A stretch of DNA of 64,000 nt from Thaumasiovibrio occultus (GTDB lineage Bacteria > Pseudomonadota > Gammaproteobacteria > Enterobacterales > Vibrionaceae). Made by a program: the position numbers and the translations under genes. Location of the stretch: assembly GCA_019703815.1 (NCBI GenBank), contig AP023052.1:2931501-2995500 (forward strand), read 5' to 3'. The notes beneath the pieces were generated by a model. The model saw only the letters and a list, made by a program, of their open reading frames with translations. It searched no databases and was not told the DNA's origin. Of this stretch, positions 7,910 through 22,645 are shown piece by piece (positions within the stretch are counted from its first letter, which is position 1; the number at the start of each line of letters is the position of its first letter).

Positions 7910-8860
7910 GTTCGCCAGAAAAAAAGCCCAGAAAGCTGCACATCAATTAAATGGCAATTCAATCAATAACTTAAATCAAAGCAAATAGCCAGAGAAAATT
8001 CCCGTACAGCATTTTCATGATCAATCACGAATTTCATGCACCACAAGGAAACAAAGTAACACCCGAGGAATTATATCATTTCAATTCAATAACTTAATGC
8101 GGTGATCAGCTTTTTCAGGCAAAACTCATGTACAGCTTAATGTCAATAATCACCAACATTACTGCACATGGTATTTCTCTTGAGGTATCACTGACTTCAT
8201 GCTGCGACAGAGTAAAAAGAACATAACTATGCTTATAAAGAAAAAAGCAAATAAAGCTGCACACGAATTTATTTCTCTTATTTTCAATAAGATAGATTCA
8301 GGAAATAGAAGGGCTGAAATAGCGCTCACCAATTAGCACCTCAATCACCTTTTAGCTGAACACACTTCAAGACCAGAGTATAACGCTCATTAAAGCGCAT
8401 TAATTTCAATAGCTTAAACTCATGTACAGCTTTATCAAGCAAAAATACGGTACAGCGATAATGACAAGTAAAACAATAATGCTGTACTAGCAGCAGCGAA
8501 CCATGCCAACTGAGCATGATGATAACGACGCACAACATAAGTCATTGTTTAATATAACAAATAACCAAGCGTACAGCGTCACGCGCTTTTTTCCCGATGA
8601 ACCCTACGCACAAGAATAAGCCAGGTGATCTGGTGCGCAGGGCAATCTTCAAAGCTCTATTAGCGAAGGCCAATTCGCAAGACCAGCGAAAAAATGCCTC
8701 ACACAGATCAGAAGCCAATTTGCGATGCATCTCCCCGCCGCTTAGCGACTCCCTTGCGATAAATTCCCTTCGTGTAACCATGTGCTTGCAGCGCAACTTA
8801 AGTGAACATCCCTTGCACTTTCATATCGCTTGTCGTGTCGACCAATGGAAACTTAATCAC
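7910..8860. other. AT-rich intergenic stretch without a supported gene
   Basis: About 950 bases with no convincing coding sequence. Short open frames exist at 8341-8538 and 8542-8796 (minus) and an in-frame extension of the next gene from 8597 (plus), but none has a clear ribosome-binding site or a recognisable product. The first half is clearly more AT-rich than the flanking genes and holds the degenerate repeats listed separately. It may be a remnant of decayed or acquired DNA. Confidence 0.6.
7955..8456 (+). repeat. Three degenerate ~55-base direct repeats
   Basis: Units lie at about 7955-8010, 8082-8136 and 8404-8456. Each runs TTCAAT, then (A)CTTAA, then a 14-24 base stretch, AG(G)CAAA and finally GTACAGC. 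Units 2 and 3 are the most alike: AGCTTTTTCAGGCAAAA at 8108 against AGCTTTATCAAGCAAAA at 8428, both ending in GTACAGC. The string CTCATGTACAGCTT is also shared between 8125 and 8418. The spacing is irregular and the intervening sequence does not match a CRISPR layout. Confidence 0.6.
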
Positions 8861-9277
8861 ATGAAATTTTTCAAACTACTCTCCCTCTTTCTCTGTGTGT
8901 GCACCATGTTATGGTCGGTGCTGCTAGCAGGGAATTACATTTACGTTAGATGGGTGTCGGACTGGTTAACGACACACACAGTTCTCACGCGATGTGACGA
9001 TAATCTTGAAGGGCAACTCCAGATGGAATTGCTACGCGATGGGGAGGTTATCCGCAGCACCTCTCACGATCTTGGCGAACTGTGTAACGTAGGAGTTCAT
9101 CAAGTGCGCAGCGGGCCAATCGATCAGGTTAAAGTGACGATAACACGCAATGATAGCGCGGTTTACCAAGGTAATTGGGAGTCCGGAACCGGTCTTCATG
9201 CCGAGCGTGCTGGAGGTTATTACTCCCAAATTAAGCTATCGTCACAAGCCCCTTACCTAAGCCACTTTACGATCTAA
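8861..9277 (+). CDS. Hypothetical membrane-anchored or exported protein
   Basis: I do not recognise this gene. From the ATG at 8861 it encodes 138 aa with a hydrophobic segment at about residues 4-28 (MKFFKLLSLFLCVC and onward), either a signal peptide or an N-terminal anchor, and then a mostly polar, probably periplasmic domain with two cysteines (in LTRCDDN and GELCNVG) that could form a disulfide. The reading frame is open back to 8597, but that upstream part lacks a good start. The ribosome-binding site is weak. It stands alone between the repeat stretch and hemE (minus). Confidence 0.55.
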   Translation: MKFFKLLSLFLCVCTMLWSVLLAGNYIYVRWVSDWLTTHTVLTRCDDNLEGQLQMELLRDGEVIRSTSHDLGELCNVGVHQVRSGPIDQVKVTITRNDSAVYQGNWESGTGLHAERAGGYYSQIKLSSQAPYLSHFTI

Positions 9278-9393
9278 TGTCAGCGCGCCTGCTTTGATAG
9301 CCACGCCTAGCATCAACGGCTCAAATTCAACGCTCTATAATCAATGATTTAAGAGCAACAACATGACCGTTTCCCTCTCGCATTTGTTGCCAT

Positions 9394-9420
9394 AAAAAAC
9401 CCACGCCGAGGCGTGGGTTA
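9394..9420 (-). terminator. Rho-independent terminator after hemE
   Basis: Read on the minus strand, the stem ACCCACGC/GCGTGGGT with a short loop is followed by a run of six T, 28 bases after the hemE stop. Confidence 0.85.
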
Positions 9421-9447
9421 ATATTCACAAGCAAATAGTGAGAGTGA

Positions 9448-10515
9448 TTATCGATGGTAAGACTTTGACAGCTCATGCACCGCATCAACAAACACACCCG
9501 CATTTTCAGGCGGTACGTCTAAGTGAATACCATGACCAAGGTTAAACACATGGCCCGTGCCACCGTGGCCAAAGCCTTCAAGAATGGTCGCGACTTCTTC
9601 ACGGATACGCTCAGGTTGGGCATACAGCATCGATGGATCCATATTGCCTTGTAGCGCAACTTTATCGCCTACTCGCGCCTTCGCGTCAGCAATATTGATC
9701 GTCCAATCCAAACCGACAGCATCACAGCCGGTCGCCGCGATTTTCTCAAGCCACATTCCGCCATTCTTGGTAAACAGCGTGATCGGCACGCGACGGCCTT
9801 CATTTTCACGAATTAAGCCATCCACGATCTTGTGCATGTATTGCAGCGAAAACAACTCATAGTCTCGCGGCGTCAGCACCCCACCCCAGGTATCAAAAAT
9901 CATTAGCGACTGTGCGCCAGCCTTGATTTGTGCGTTAAGGTACGAAGTAACGCTATCGGCGAGCTTATCGAGCAACAAATGCAGGGTTTGTGGCTCGGCA
10001 TACATCATCTTTTTGATCTTGGTAAAGGCTTTTGAGCTACCGCCTTCGACCATATACGTTGCCAGCGTCCACGGGCTGCCGGAAAAGCCGATCAATGGCA
10101 CTTCACCATCGAGCCCTTTGCGGATCGTTCGTACCGCATTCATCACATATTGCAGCTCGCCTTCAGGATCCGGGATCCCGATCTTATCAACGTCAGCTTT
10201 ACAGGTGATCGGACGCTCGAATTTAGGCCCTTCGCCGGCTTCAAAATAGAGACCCAGCCCCATTGCATCAGGGATAGTGAGAATATCTGAAAACAAGATC
10301 GCCGCATCCAACGGGAAGCGACGCAAAGGTTGGAGCGTAACTTCACAAGCCAGCTCTGCGTTTTTACACAGCGACATGAAATCCCCTGCCACGCCGCGCG
10401 TTTGGCGGTATTCAGGTAGATAACGGCCAGCCTGTCTCATCATCCAGACCGGTGTGCAATCAACGGGTTGCTTGAGAAGTGCACGAAGATAGCGGTCATT
10501 TTTTAGTTCTTTCAT
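9448..10515 (-). CDS. hemE: Uroporphyrinogen decarboxylase
   Basis: Cytoplasmic haem-pathway enzyme that removes the four acetate carboxyls of uroporphyrinogen III to give coproporphyrinogen III. The length is 355 aa, as in E. coli. The substrate-binding signature [12 protein letters not shown] is at residues 26-37, and the second family signature [13 protein letters not shown] is present. The ATG at 10515 overlaps the stop codon of a small upstream reading frame on the same strand. A terminator follows the gene. Confidence 0.97.
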   Translation of the reverse strand: MKELKNDRYLRALLKQPVDCTPVWMMRQAGRYLPEYRQTRGVAGDFMSLCKNAELACEVTLQPLRRFPLDAAILFSDILTIPDAMGLGLYFEAGEGPKFERPITCKADVDKIGIPDPEGELQYVMNAVRTIRKGLDGEVPLIGFSGSPWTLATYMVEGGSSKAFTKIKKMMYAEPQTLHLLLDKLADSVTSYLNAQIKAGAQSLMIFDTWGGVLTPRDYELFSLQYMHKIVDGLIRENEGRRVPITLFTKNGGMWLEKIAATGCDAVGLDWTINIADAKARVGDKVALQGNMDPSMLYAQPERIREEVATILEGFGHGGTGHVFNLGHGIHLDVPPENAGVFVDAVHELSKSYHR

Positions 10516-10709
10516 TATTCACTCCATGACTGACTTTGGCGCCATTGTAGCATCGTTAAAGGTTGAGGATCGTCGTCAAATGTTAAGCAGATCAAAAAAG
10601 CAATAACAATTGCGTCTCCTAATTTGCTGCCCCGCCTCAGGTCATGTAAAAAGATGGATGCGCTAGCAATAATAATCAGAATTGTCCTTAGATGGACCCA
10701 TAACTGCAT
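10515..10709 (-). CDS. Possible small leader ORF upstream of hemE
   Basis: A 64-codon reading frame whose stop (TAA) overlaps the hemE start codon (TAATG arrangement). Its ATG is preceded by AAGGAGGG at a five-base distance, the strongest Shine-Dalgarno sequence in this region. The predicted product has one hydrophobic stretch (about residues 9-22) and matches nothing I know. The Shine-Dalgarno bases are inside a hairpin (CCCTCC/GGAGGG), so it could be a regulated leader peptide coupled to hemE, or a chance open frame. Evidence for expression is lacking. Confidence 0.3.
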   Translation of the reverse strand: MQLWVHLRTILIIIASASIFLHDLRRGSKLGDAIVIAFLICLTFDDDPQPLTMLQWRQSQSWSE

Positions 10710-10714
10710 CTTGT

Positions 10715-10741
10715 CCCTCCTTCATGGAGGGCTTTTTTTTA
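10715..10741 (+). terminator. Terminator-like hairpin on the plus strand in the hemE upstream region
   Basis: The stem CCCTCC/GGAGGG with a five-base loop is followed by C and a run of nine T, a textbook terminator in the plus direction. Both neighbouring genes are on the minus strand, so the transcript it would end is not explained. Confidence 0.6.
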
Positions 10742-10817
10742 TCTCAAACCGCTTATTCTCAGATCCAATTTATCGATGAAAGATCCTTATCGATAAATTC
10801 CGATCCGAAATATCGTT

Positions 10818-11705
10818 TCAACGCGCTATCGCTAATTCACACACCTTTCCTGTCACACCGCTAATCATCAAGGCGTCAAGATAAGGTCGACAAAGCGCCT
10901 CTTGCACAGCAACACTTTGTTTTAAATGCTGCTCTACCCCATGAAGTGGAATACCATTACACGCTTGCGTCGCGATCCACAGTGCTTGCGCGTGATAGTC
11001 ACTGTGACCCTGCGCGAGCGTTTCCAACACGGCGGTACTGATCTTCGGATCGCGACAGTAACCGCGCTCGTCTACCGCTTGGGAGAAAAAGGGGATCGCT
11101 TCTGAAGGCGCTAAATACTGATACGCACGCTCCCCTTCGCGATAACTCAGTTCACTGTCCACATCCACTGTCGCTAAAAGCTCAGCGTAGCGACGGACAC
11201 AACCTTGGCGACGCTCAGCAAAACAGGGGCGATAAAATGGCGTGATGATCTCAAGCATCGCATCCATGAAGCTCATTTCATCCAATAGAAAAGGGTGATT
11301 TTGCAGCAAGGCCAGCACCTCTTGTGTCACCTGCTCACGGCTGTAAAGCGCCGTCACTGTCATCGCATACCCTTGCCCGGCGTGTTGCGCGAGTAGGGTC
11401 CAACGCGCATCCCGCTCGGTAGGAGGAATATCAGCGAGGTGGGTGGTGAGCTCAATCCACTGCTCATGCTGATCGAGCTGTTCCAACTCGGCAAGATCAT
11501 AGTGATACGCCTTTACGGGCAGCGAGCATAACACCAGCGCCACTAACCAATATGACAAACGGATCGTCGCCGTTGGCAAAACTGCACTGAAGCAACAACG
11601 CGGTTCCGTCTTCCACCAGCGCGCAGCCCGTCGAGTTGATTGATGAGTAAAATGATTGATCACAAGATGCGCACCTTTAGCCGACACGAGAGACGCGTTA
11701 AACAT
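10818..11705 (-). CDS. Hypothetical exported protein
   Basis: I do not recognise this gene. The frame gives up to 295 aa. A hydrophobic segment with a plausible signal-peptide end (SYWLVALVLCSLPVKA) lies at about residues 51-66 of the longest version, so the true start may be further in than the ATG at 11705, for which I see no ribosome-binding site. The mature part is rich in helices, and several cysteines (in PCFAERRQGCV, RGYCRD and TQACN) suggest disulfides in the periplasm, with a repeat-like helical pattern that could be Sel1/TPR-type. It lies between nudC and hemE on the same strand, but a terminator separates it from nudC. Confidence 0.55.
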   Translation of the reverse strand: MFNASLVSAKGAHLVINHFTHQSTRRAARWWKTEPRCCFSAVLPTATIRLSYWLVALVLCSLPVKAYHYDLAELEQLDQHEQWIELTTHLADIPPTERDARWTLLAQHAGQGYAMTVTALYSREQVTQEVLALLQNHPFLLDEMSFMDAMLEIITPFYRPCFAERRQGCVRRYAELLATVDVDSELSYREGERAYQYLAPSEAIPFFSQAVDERGYCRDPKISTAVLETLAQGHSDYHAQALWIATQACNGIPLHGVEQHLKQSVAVQEALCRPYLDALMISGVTGKVCELAIAR

Positions 11706-11823
11706 CGATTAAACTGCACTGATCATAGTGAATAAATATGACAATCTAGGAACTATAGACCTAGGCAATGAAAGGCTTGTGGAAGAGATTCGCAATTTCG
11801 CCAATGGCAATTTTGACAGTTAC

Positions 11824-11848
11824 AAAAAAGCGGGAAATAAATCCCGCT
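11824..11848 (-). terminator. Rho-independent terminator after nudC
   Basis: On the minus strand, the stem AGCGGGA/TCCCGCT with a six-base loop is followed by six T, about 30 bases after the nudC stop. Confidence 0.8.
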
Positions 11849-11876
11849 AAGCTTTTGATGGTGTTAACTTTATTAA

Positions 11877-12656
11877 TCAGACGTCTTGACGAAACTCCGC
11901 CAACGAATCTTCAATTAAGCGCCTTGCAATCGTTCCTGGCGGTGGCAACACGGGTAAATCGCTTTCATCGCACCAACGTGCATCCGTCAGCTCGTTATAG
12001 TCAGGTTTGAGATCACCCGATACATAATCGGCCATGAAGGCCATCATCAGATTTGAGGGAAACGCCCACGGTTGGCTACCGACATAACGCACATTGCCAA
12101 CATCGACACCGGTTTCTTCTTTCACTTCACGCACAACGCATTGCTCTAGGGTTTCTCCGGCTTCGACAAAACCGGCGATCACGGTATACATCCCATTACG
12201 ATGGCGCGGGTGTTGTGCCAGCAAGATCTTTCCTTCGCGGCGCACCGCCACAATAATACAAGGCGAAATACGCGGGTAATGCCATTGATTACAACTACCA
12301 CACACCATCGCCATCAGATCTTGAGAAAACTCGGTTTGCGTCCCGCAAATACTGCAGTAGCCTTGGGTTTGCCGCATGATATCTAACTGCATGGCACGAC
12401 TAGCCAAGTTAAACAACGCTGCATCTTCGTGTAGTAACGCACGCAGCGGCTGAAATACCGCGTTATTTGGCACCACTGACGACGAGACCCAATACACCGG
12501 CGCTTGCTGATATTCGCCTACCTGTATCGCTTTTGAAGCATCAACCCCGCACGCATCAGCCTTACCATAGGGCAAGTTTTGATCCACCAGCGCAATGTCG
12601 CGATCATGGATGACACACCAGTAAGCATTTTGACTATCGATTTCAAACTGTGACAT
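11877..12656 (-). CDS. nudC: NADH pyrophosphatase / NAD-capped RNA hydrolase
   Basis: Nudix hydrolase that cleaves NAD(H) to NMN(H) and AMP and removes NAD caps from RNA 5' ends. The length is 259 aa. A zinc ribbon is formed by C101, C104, C119 and C122. The Nudix box spans residues 162-184 with REVKEETG at its core, and SQPWAFPSNLM at 194-204 is the NudC-specific motif that recognises NAD. The ATG follows AAGGATC. It is divergent from rsd, the same neighbour as in E. coli. Confidence 0.96.
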   Translation of the reverse strand: MSQFEIDSQNAYWCVIHDRDIALVDQNLPYGKADACGVDASKAIQVGEYQQAPVYWVSSSVVPNNAVFQPLRALLHEDAALFNLASRAMQLDIMRQTQGYCSICGTQTEFSQDLMAMVCGSCNQWHYPRISPCIIVAVRREGKILLAQHPRHRNGMYTVIAGFVEAGETLEQCVVREVKEETGVDVGNVRYVGSQPWAFPSNLMMAFMADYVSGDLKPDYNELTDARWCDESDLPVLPPPGTIARRLIEDSLAEFRQDV

Positions 12657-12820
12657 AAGGATCCTTGCAGGGTCGAAAAAATGCTGGCAAGCTATGAATT
12701 GCTAACAATAAGCGATACTTTGTTAACAGTACGTAAACTCAAAAGCGAAAAACGTCCAAAAAACAGAGAAGATCATACCATATCAGGGTTAGAGTCAGAC
12801 AGCGCCATGAGGGTGTAACT

Positions 12821-13306
12821 ATGCTGAGTAAATTCGAACAAGTTCAACAACGTTGGGGTGGTAACAGTGATGTGATCGATCAATGGCTGATGAATCGTCA
12901 GCAACTATTGATGGATTATTGCCAACTCGCCGGTTTGCCACCGTATGAAAAAAAAGGGCGCAGCGCCTTACCGTCATCTGCGCAACTGCAGCTTTTCTGC
13001 CAACAGCTCGTAGATTACATTTCTACCGGTCATTTCAAAATCTACGACATGGTGATGGAGCGTTGGAACCAGACTGGCTTCAAAGCCACATCCGATATGA
13101 CTTCGTCGTATGAGCGTATTATGGAAACCACCGATCCGCTGCTCGATTTTAACGATCGCTACGGTGATGTGAGTGACGCCGACGACATGCCTAAGCTAGA
13201 CACTGATTTGTCCGTGATGGGTGAGTTAATGGAAGAGCGTTTTGAGCTCGAAGATCAACTGATCCAATTGATCAGTGATAGTCTCACAGTGCCTCCGGGC
13301 GCGTGA
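12821..13306 (+). CDS. rsd: Regulator of sigma D
   Basis: Anti-sigma70 factor of the Rsd/AlgQ family that binds RpoD in stationary phase and so helps alternative sigma factors. The length is 161 aa, all helical. It begins MLSKFEQVQQRWGGNS, followed by the conserved segment VIDQWLMNRQQLL, typical of the family, with an acidic C-terminal half. The start ATG is at 12821. Divergent from nudC with a 160-base gap. Confidence 0.93.
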   Translation: MLSKFEQVQQRWGGNSDVIDQWLMNRQQLLMDYCQLAGLPPYEKKGRSALPSSAQLQLFCQQLVDYISTGHFKIYDMVMERWNQTGFKATSDMTSSYERIMETTDPLLDFNDRYGDVSDADDMPKLDTDLSVMGELMEERFELEDQLIQLISDSLTVPPGA

Positions 13307-13612
13307 TGATCTATTTGATTCGCTAGACGGCACAAACGTACGCGACTCTAGTTGTAACAACTCAGTGATTAAAATGGCGGTCGATCTGCTATCGCTAAAG
13401 GCCGTTTACACCCCTTTGGGCTTTATCTGGATGATCCTGACACCCTATCGATTGAGGTCAGCAGACGCTGCTCTGCTGGCTTATCTTGCCTAGAAACCAC
13501 TTCCTTCTGACTCAGCCCCTCTTGGATTGATGAGGCACTTTAATCCGCCTGAAACAAACCTCTTTATCGGTCCTCACTCTTGCGGTTGCATGTAAGAGCC
13601 ATATTACGGATA
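13307..13612. other. Intergenic region between convergent rsd and rpoC
   Basis: Roughly 300 bases in which I see no gene, no RNA motif and no clear terminator for rsd. A short frame at 13275-13493 has neither a ribosome-binding site nor a recognisable product. Confidence 0.5.
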
Positions 13613-13643
13613 GAAAAAAGGCATCCCGAAGGATGCCTTTTCT
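13613..13643 (-). terminator. Rho-independent terminator after rpoC
   Basis: The stem AAAAGGCATCC/GGATGCCTTTT with the loop CGAA and a T run on the minus strand lies 20 bases after the rpoC stop and marks the end of the ribosomal protein-RNA polymerase operon. Confidence 0.9.
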
Positions 13644-13663
13644 ATTCTTGGTCAGACAACGAA

Positions 13664-17881
<4,218 letters not shown>

Positions 17882-17969
17882 ATTCGGCTCCTGTGAGGAG
17901 TTGACCCATAAAGGTGCTGGCAAGCCAGCACCTTCATATTTCTACCGGATTCACTAAGTAAGTTGTTAC

Positions 17970-20900
17970 TTACTCGTCTTCCAGCTCGATGTTGATACCC
18001 AACGAGCGGATCTCTTTCAACAATACGTTGAACGATTCCGGCATGCCTGGTTCCATGCGGTGATCGCCATCGACGATGTTCTTGTACATCTTCGTACGGC
18101 CGTTCACGTCATCCGACTTAACTGTCAGCATTTCCTGTAGGGTGTATGCTGCACCGTATGCTTCCAGTGCCCACACTTCCATCTCACCGAAACGCTGACC
18201 ACCGAACTGCGCTTTACCACCTAGAGGCTGCTGAGTTACCAAGCTGTACGAACCGGTAGAACGGGCGTGCATCTTGTCATCAACCAAGTGGTTCAGTTTC
18301 AGCATGTACATGTAACCGACGGTTACAGGACGCTCGAACTGCTCACCAGTACGGCCATCAAACAGGGTTAGCTGGCCAGACTCTGGAAGATCACCAAGCT
18401 TCAGAAGCTCTTTGATCATCGGCTCTGGTGCACCATCGAATACCGGAGTAGCGATTGGTAGACCTTTACGCAGGTTCTGGATCAGGGTACGAACTTCGTC
18501 ATCAGACAGCGCTGCGATGTCTACGTTCTGGCGAGTTTCGCCTAGATCGTACACTTTCTGCAGGAAGTTACGGAACTCGTGCAGTTCACGCTGCTGTTTC
18601 AGCATTTCGTTGATCTTGTCACCGATACCTTTCGCTGCAAGACCCAAGTGAGTCTCCAGGATCTGACCGATGTTCATACGCGATGGTACGCCCAGCGGGT
18701 TCAGTACGATGTCAACGGTTTGACCTTTTTCATCGTAAGGCATGTCTTCAACAGGACAGATTTTCGAGATAACACCCTTGTTACCGTGACGACCCGCCAT
18801 CTTATCACCAGGCTGAATGCGACGTTTAACCGCTAGGTAAACCTTCACAATCTTCAGTACGCCAGGTGCGAGATCATCACCTTGGGTGATCTTGCGACGT
18901 TTAGTCTCGAACTTCTTGTCGAATTCAGATTTCAGCTCGTCGTACTGCTCTGCAAGTTGCTCAAGCGAGGTTTGCTGTGCTTCGTCGTCCAGTGTTTGGC
19001 CAAATAGCGCTTCACGGTCCATTGATGCCAGTTTGCTCTCGCTGTAGCCTGCATTTGTTAGCAAGTTACGCACACGCGTTAGAAGGCCACCCTCAAGGAT
19101 TTGGAATTCCTCAGTGATGTCTTTCTTCGCTTCTTTCAGCTGCATCTCTTCGATTTCAAGCGCACGTTTGTCTTTCTCTACGCCATCGCGAGTGAAGACT
19201 TGTACGTCGATAACCGTACCCGATACTGAGTTAGGCACACGCAGAGAAGAATCTTTAACGTCTGACGCTTTCTCACCAAAGATAGCGCGCAGAAGTTTCT
19301 CTTCTGGTGTTAGTTGGGTTTCACCTTTAGGGGTTACTTTACCCACTAGGATGTCACCACCTTTCACTTCAGCACCGATGTAAACGATACCTGATTCGTC
19401 CAACTTAGATAGCGCCGCTTCACCCACGTTAGGGATATCAGCAGTGATTTCTTCGCTACCTAGCTTAGTATCACGCGCCACACAAGATAGCTCTTGGATG
19501 TGGATAGTTGTCAGGCGATCTTCCTGTACAACACGCTCAGAAACTAGGATGGAGTCCTCGAAGTTGTAACCGTTCCAAGGCATGAACGCGATACGCATGT
19601 TCTGGCCAAGGGCTAGCTCACCTAGGTCGGTTGAAGGACCATCAGCCAGTACATCACCACGTGCTACAGGCTCGCCTGGTAGTACGGTTGGGCGCTGGTT
19701 GATACAGGTGTTCTGGTTAGAACGGGTGTACTTAGTTAGGTTGTAGATATCGATACCCGCTTCACCAGGTACTAGCTCGTATTCGTTAACTTTGATAACG
19801 ATACGTGATGCATCTACAGACTGTACAACACCGCCACGTTTAGCAACTGCGGTTACACCTGAGTCAACGGCTACGTTACGCTCGATACCCGTACCTACTA
19901 GCGGCTTATCAGCACGCAGAGTTGGAACGGCCTGACGTTGCATGTTCGCACCCATAAGAGCACGGTTAGCATCATCGTGTTCAAGGAACGGGATCAGAGA
20001 AGCTGCCACCGATACAACCTGGTTGGTTGCAACGTCCATGTACTGAACATGGTCACGTGGGTGCAGACCTGATTCACCTTTTTGACGCGCAGTGATCAGT
20101 TCGTCAGCAAAAGAGCCATCTTCGTTCAGCGCGGCGTTAGCCTGAGCGATAACGAATTGACCTTCTTCGATTGCTGATAGGTAATCCACTTCATCAGTGA
20201 CTTTGCCGTCAACCACTTTACGGTAAGGAGTTTCCAAGAAACCGTATGGGTTAGTACGTGCAAACGCTGACAGTGAGTTGATCAGACCGATGTTTGGACC
20301 TTCAGGCGTTTCGATAGGACATAGGCGACCGTAGTGAGTCGCGTGTACGTCACGTACTTCGAAGCCTGCACGCTCACGCGTCAGACCGCCTGGACCAAGT
20401 GCAGAAATACGACGCTTGTGCGTGACTTCTGACAACGGGTTGTTCTGATCCATAAATTGTGACAGCTGAGAAGAGCCAAAGAACTCTTTCACTGCCGCAG
20501 AAATTGGCTTCGCATTGATCAAGTCTTGAGGCATGATTGCATCAAGGTCGCCTAGGCTTAGACGCTCTTTCACTGCACGTTCAACACGTACAAGACCAAC
20601 ACGGAACTGGTTCTCAGCCATTTCGCCCACAGAACGAATACGACGGTTACCTAGGTGGTCGATGTCGTCCACTTCGCCTTTACCGTTACGAATATCGATC
20701 AGCTTACGCATCACTTCGATAATATCGTCGTGGCTTAGGGTTCCTTCACCAGTCGTTTCTTCACGACATAGTGAACTGTTGAACTTCATACGGCCCACTG
20801 CAGATAGATCGTAACGATCTTCTGAGAAGAACAGGCTTTCGAACAATTGCTCTGCCGCTTCACGCGTTGGTGGCTCACCAGGACGCATCATGCGGTAGAT

Positions 20901-21995
20901 TTCAACCAATGCGCTTAGACGATCAGTCGTGCTGTCGATACGCAAGGTCTCTGACATGAATGGACCGTTGTCCAGATCATTGATGTACAGAGTTTGGAAC
21001 GCTTTGTAGCCCGCTTGAGACAGCAGCGCTAGCGATTCCAGGCTTAGTTCCTGGTTCGCTGACGCGATCAATTCGCCAGTCTCTTGGTTCACGTAGTCAC
21101 GTGCAGCCACTTTGCCCACGATGTAATCCACTGGTACTTCAATATGAGAAATACCGGCTTTTTCCATCTGGCGGATGTGACGCGCAGTAATACGACGACC
21201 TTGTTCTACGAAAGTCTCGCCATTCGCCACGATGTCGAACGTAGCAGTTTCACCACGTAGACGCTCTGGGATCAGCTCCATTACCAAGCTCTTACCTTGC
21301 ACTTCGAAGTTCACTTTATCGAAGAACAGGTCCATGATCTGCTCAGTGGTGTAACCCAATGCGCGCAGAATAATAGAAGCAGGTAGCTTACGACGACGGT
21401 CAATACGTACGTAGACGTTGTCTTTCGGATCGAACTCGAAGTCCAACCATGAGCCGCGGTAAGGGATAATGCGTGCGTTATACAGCACTTTTCCTGAGGA
21501 ATGTGTTTTACCCTTATCGCTGTCAAAGAAGACACCCGGGCTACGGTGCAGCTGGGATACGATAACCCTCTCGGTACCATTAATAACAAATGTACCGTTA
21601 TCCGTCATGAGCGGGATTTCGCCCATATAGACTTCTTGTTCTTTAATGTCTTTTACGGTACCAGCCGGCGCATCTTTATCGTACATGACCAGACGCAACT
21701 TCACGCGAAGTGGAGCTGAGTATGTCACGCCACGAATTTGACACTCTTTAACATCAAAGACCGGCTCACCGAGACGATAGCTAACGTATTGCAACTCGGA
21801 ATTGCCATTGTAGCTCTGAATTGGAAAAACAGAGCGGAAGGCAGCTTCTAAACCGTATTGCCCTTCCGGATCCTGCTCAATGAACTTCTCGAAAGAATCG
21901 AGCTGGATCGATAGCAAATATGGTATGTCCAAAACTTGAGGACGCTTACCAAAATCCTTACGGATACGCTTTTTCTCGGTATAAGAGTAAACCAT
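17970..21995 (-). CDS. rpoB: RNA polymerase beta subunit
   Basis: Catalytic subunit of RNA polymerase that carries the rifampicin-binding pocket. From the ATG at 21995 ([16 protein letters not shown]) it is 1341 aa, against 1342 in E. coli; the frame extends further upstream but that part is not conserved. The rifampicin cluster ([20 protein letters not shown]) has the wild-type sequence at the commonly mutated Q, D, H and S positions. The C-terminal region with [20 protein letters not shown] is intact. It lies downstream of the rplL attenuator. Confidence 0.98.
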   Translation of the reverse strand: MVYSYTEKKRIRKDFGKRPQVLDIPYLLSIQLDSFEKFIEQDPEGQYGLEAAFRSVFPIQSYNGNSELQYVSYRLGEPVFDVKECQIRGVTYSAPLRVKLRLVMYDKDAPAGTVKDIKEQEVYMGEIPLMTDNGTFVINGTERVIVSQLHRSPGVFFDSDKGKTHSSGKVLYNARIIPYRGSWLDFEFDPKDNVYVRIDRRRKLPASIILRALGYTTEQIMDLFFDKVNFEVQGKSLVMELIPERLRGETATFDIVANGETFVEQGRRITARHIRQMEKAGISHIEVPVDYIVGKVAARDYVNQETGELIASANQELSLESLALLSQAGYKAFQTLYINDLDNGPFMSETLRIDSTTDRLSALVEIYRMMRPGEPPTREAAEQLFESLFFSEDRYDLSAVGRMKFNSSLCREETTGEGTLSHDDIIEVMRKLIDIRNGKGEVDDIDHLGNRRIRSVGEMAENQFRVGLVRVERAVKERLSLGDLDAIMPQDLINAKPISAAVKEFFGSSQLSQFMDQNNPLSEVTHKRRISALGPGGLTRERAGFEVRDVHATHYGRLCPIETPEGPNIGLINSLSAFARTNPYGFLETPYRKVVDGKVTDEVDYLSAIEEGQFVIAQANAALNEDGSFADELITARQKGESGLHPRDHVQYMDVATNQVVSVAASLIPFLEHDDANRALMGANMQRQAVPTLRADKPLVGTGIERNVAVDSGVTAVAKRGGVVQSVDASRIVIKVNEYELVPGEAGIDIYNLTKYTRSNQNTCINQRPTVLPGEPVARGDVLADGPSTDLGELALGQNMRIAFMPWNGYNFEDSILVSERVVQEDRLTTIHIQELSCVARDTKLGSEEITADIPNVGEAALSKLDESGIVYIGAEVKGGDILVGKVTPKGETQLTPEEKLLRAIFGEKASDVKDSSLRVPNSVSGTVIDVQVFTRDGVEKDKRALEIEEMQLKEAKKDITEEFQILEGGLLTRVRNLLTNAGYSESKLASMDREALFGQTLDDEAQQTSLEQLAEQYDELKSEFDKKFETKRRKITQGDDLAPGVLKIVKVYLAVKRRIQPGDKMAGRHGNKGVISKICPVEDMPYDEKGQTVDIVLNPLGVPSRMNIGQILETHLGLAAKGIGDKINEMLKQQRELHEFRNFLQKVYDLGETRQNVDIAALSDDEVRTLIQNLRKGLPIATPVFDGAPEPMIKELLKLGDLPESGQLTLFDGRTGEQFERPVTVGYMYMLKLNHLVDDKMHARSTGSYSLVTQQPLGGKAQFGGQRFGEMEVWALEAYGAAYTLQEMLTVKSDDVNGRTKMYKNIVDGDHRMEPGMPESFNVLLKEIRSLGINIELEDE

Positions 21996-22153
21996 AGGTT
22001 CCTCAGATCGCTGATAAGTGATCCAAACCACCTCGTGTGAGGTAGTGACGTTTAGCACTGTTTAGATGTAGACATAACACTATGATTAATAATGTTATTT
22101 TTGCATGGAGCCATGGTGACAAAACAGGGTAAAATTCACCACCCCCTACAGCG

Positions 22154-22185
22154 CAAAAAGGCCGGTGGCTATTTAGCCACCAGCC
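22154..22185 (-). terminator. Attenuator hairpin between rplL and rpoB
   Basis: On the minus strand a long stem (GGCTGGTGGCTA pairing with TAGCCACCGGCC) is followed by five T. In E. coli a partial terminator at the same place reduces rpoBC transcription relative to the ribosomal protein genes; the same role is inferred here. Confidence 0.8.
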
Positions 22186-22219
22186 ATTAGCCTAAAAAGG
22201 CTAGGAAATTAAGTAATTA

Positions 22220-22588
22220 TTACTTAACTTCAACAGATGCACCAGCTTCTTCTAGCTGAGCTTTCAGAGCTTCTGCTTCAGCTTTCTCAACGCCTTCTTT
22301 CAGAGGTGCTGGAGCGCCGTCTACTAGAGCTTTAGCTTCTTTAAGACCTAGGCCAGTCGCGCCACGTACTGCTTTGATAACAGCAACTTTGTTCGCGCCA
22401 GCAGCAGTTAGGATTACGTCGAATTCAGTTTGCTCTTCAGCTGCAGAACCTGCGTCCGCGCCGCCAGCAACTACTGCAGCTGCAGCAGATACACCGAATT
22501 TCTCTTCCATAGCTTCGATAAGCTCAACAACTTGCATTACAGACATTTCTGCAACTGCGTCTAGGATTTGCTCGTTAGTGATAGACAT
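22220..22588 (-). CDS. rplL: 50S ribosomal protein L7/L12
   Basis: Stalk protein of the large subunit that recruits translational GTPases. It is 122 aa from the ATG at 22588 ([15 protein letters not shown]); an upstream in-frame ATG at 22609 adds seven unlikely residues. An N-terminal dimerisation helix, an alanine-rich hinge at about 35-52 and the C-terminal factor-binding domain ([19 protein letters not shown]) are all visible. It follows rplJ by 57 bases. Confidence 0.97.
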   Translation of the reverse strand: MSITNEQILDAVAEMSVMQVVELIEAMEEKFGVSAAAAVVAGGADAGSAAEEQTEFDVILTAAGANKVAVIKAVRGATGLGLKEAKALVDGAPAPLKEGVEKAEAEALKAQLEEAGASVEVK

Positions 22589-22645
22589 AACAATTCTCTT
22601 TAAAATCAATAATTAGTTTAAAATACAGGCAAAAAAGTGCAAATA

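Noticed and set aside
7955..8456. CRISPR array or integron attC array
   Set aside because: The repeats are degenerate, irregularly spaced and not separated by similar-length unique spacers, no cas genes or integrase are present, and the units lack the inverted core of attC sites.
8341..8796. Two short minus-strand frames (65 and 84 codons) in the AT-rich gap
   Set aside because: No ribosome-binding site, no recognisable product and composition like the surrounding non-coding DNA.
13275..13493. Short plus-strand frame after rsd
   Set aside because: It starts inside rsd, has no ribosome-binding site and no recognisable product.
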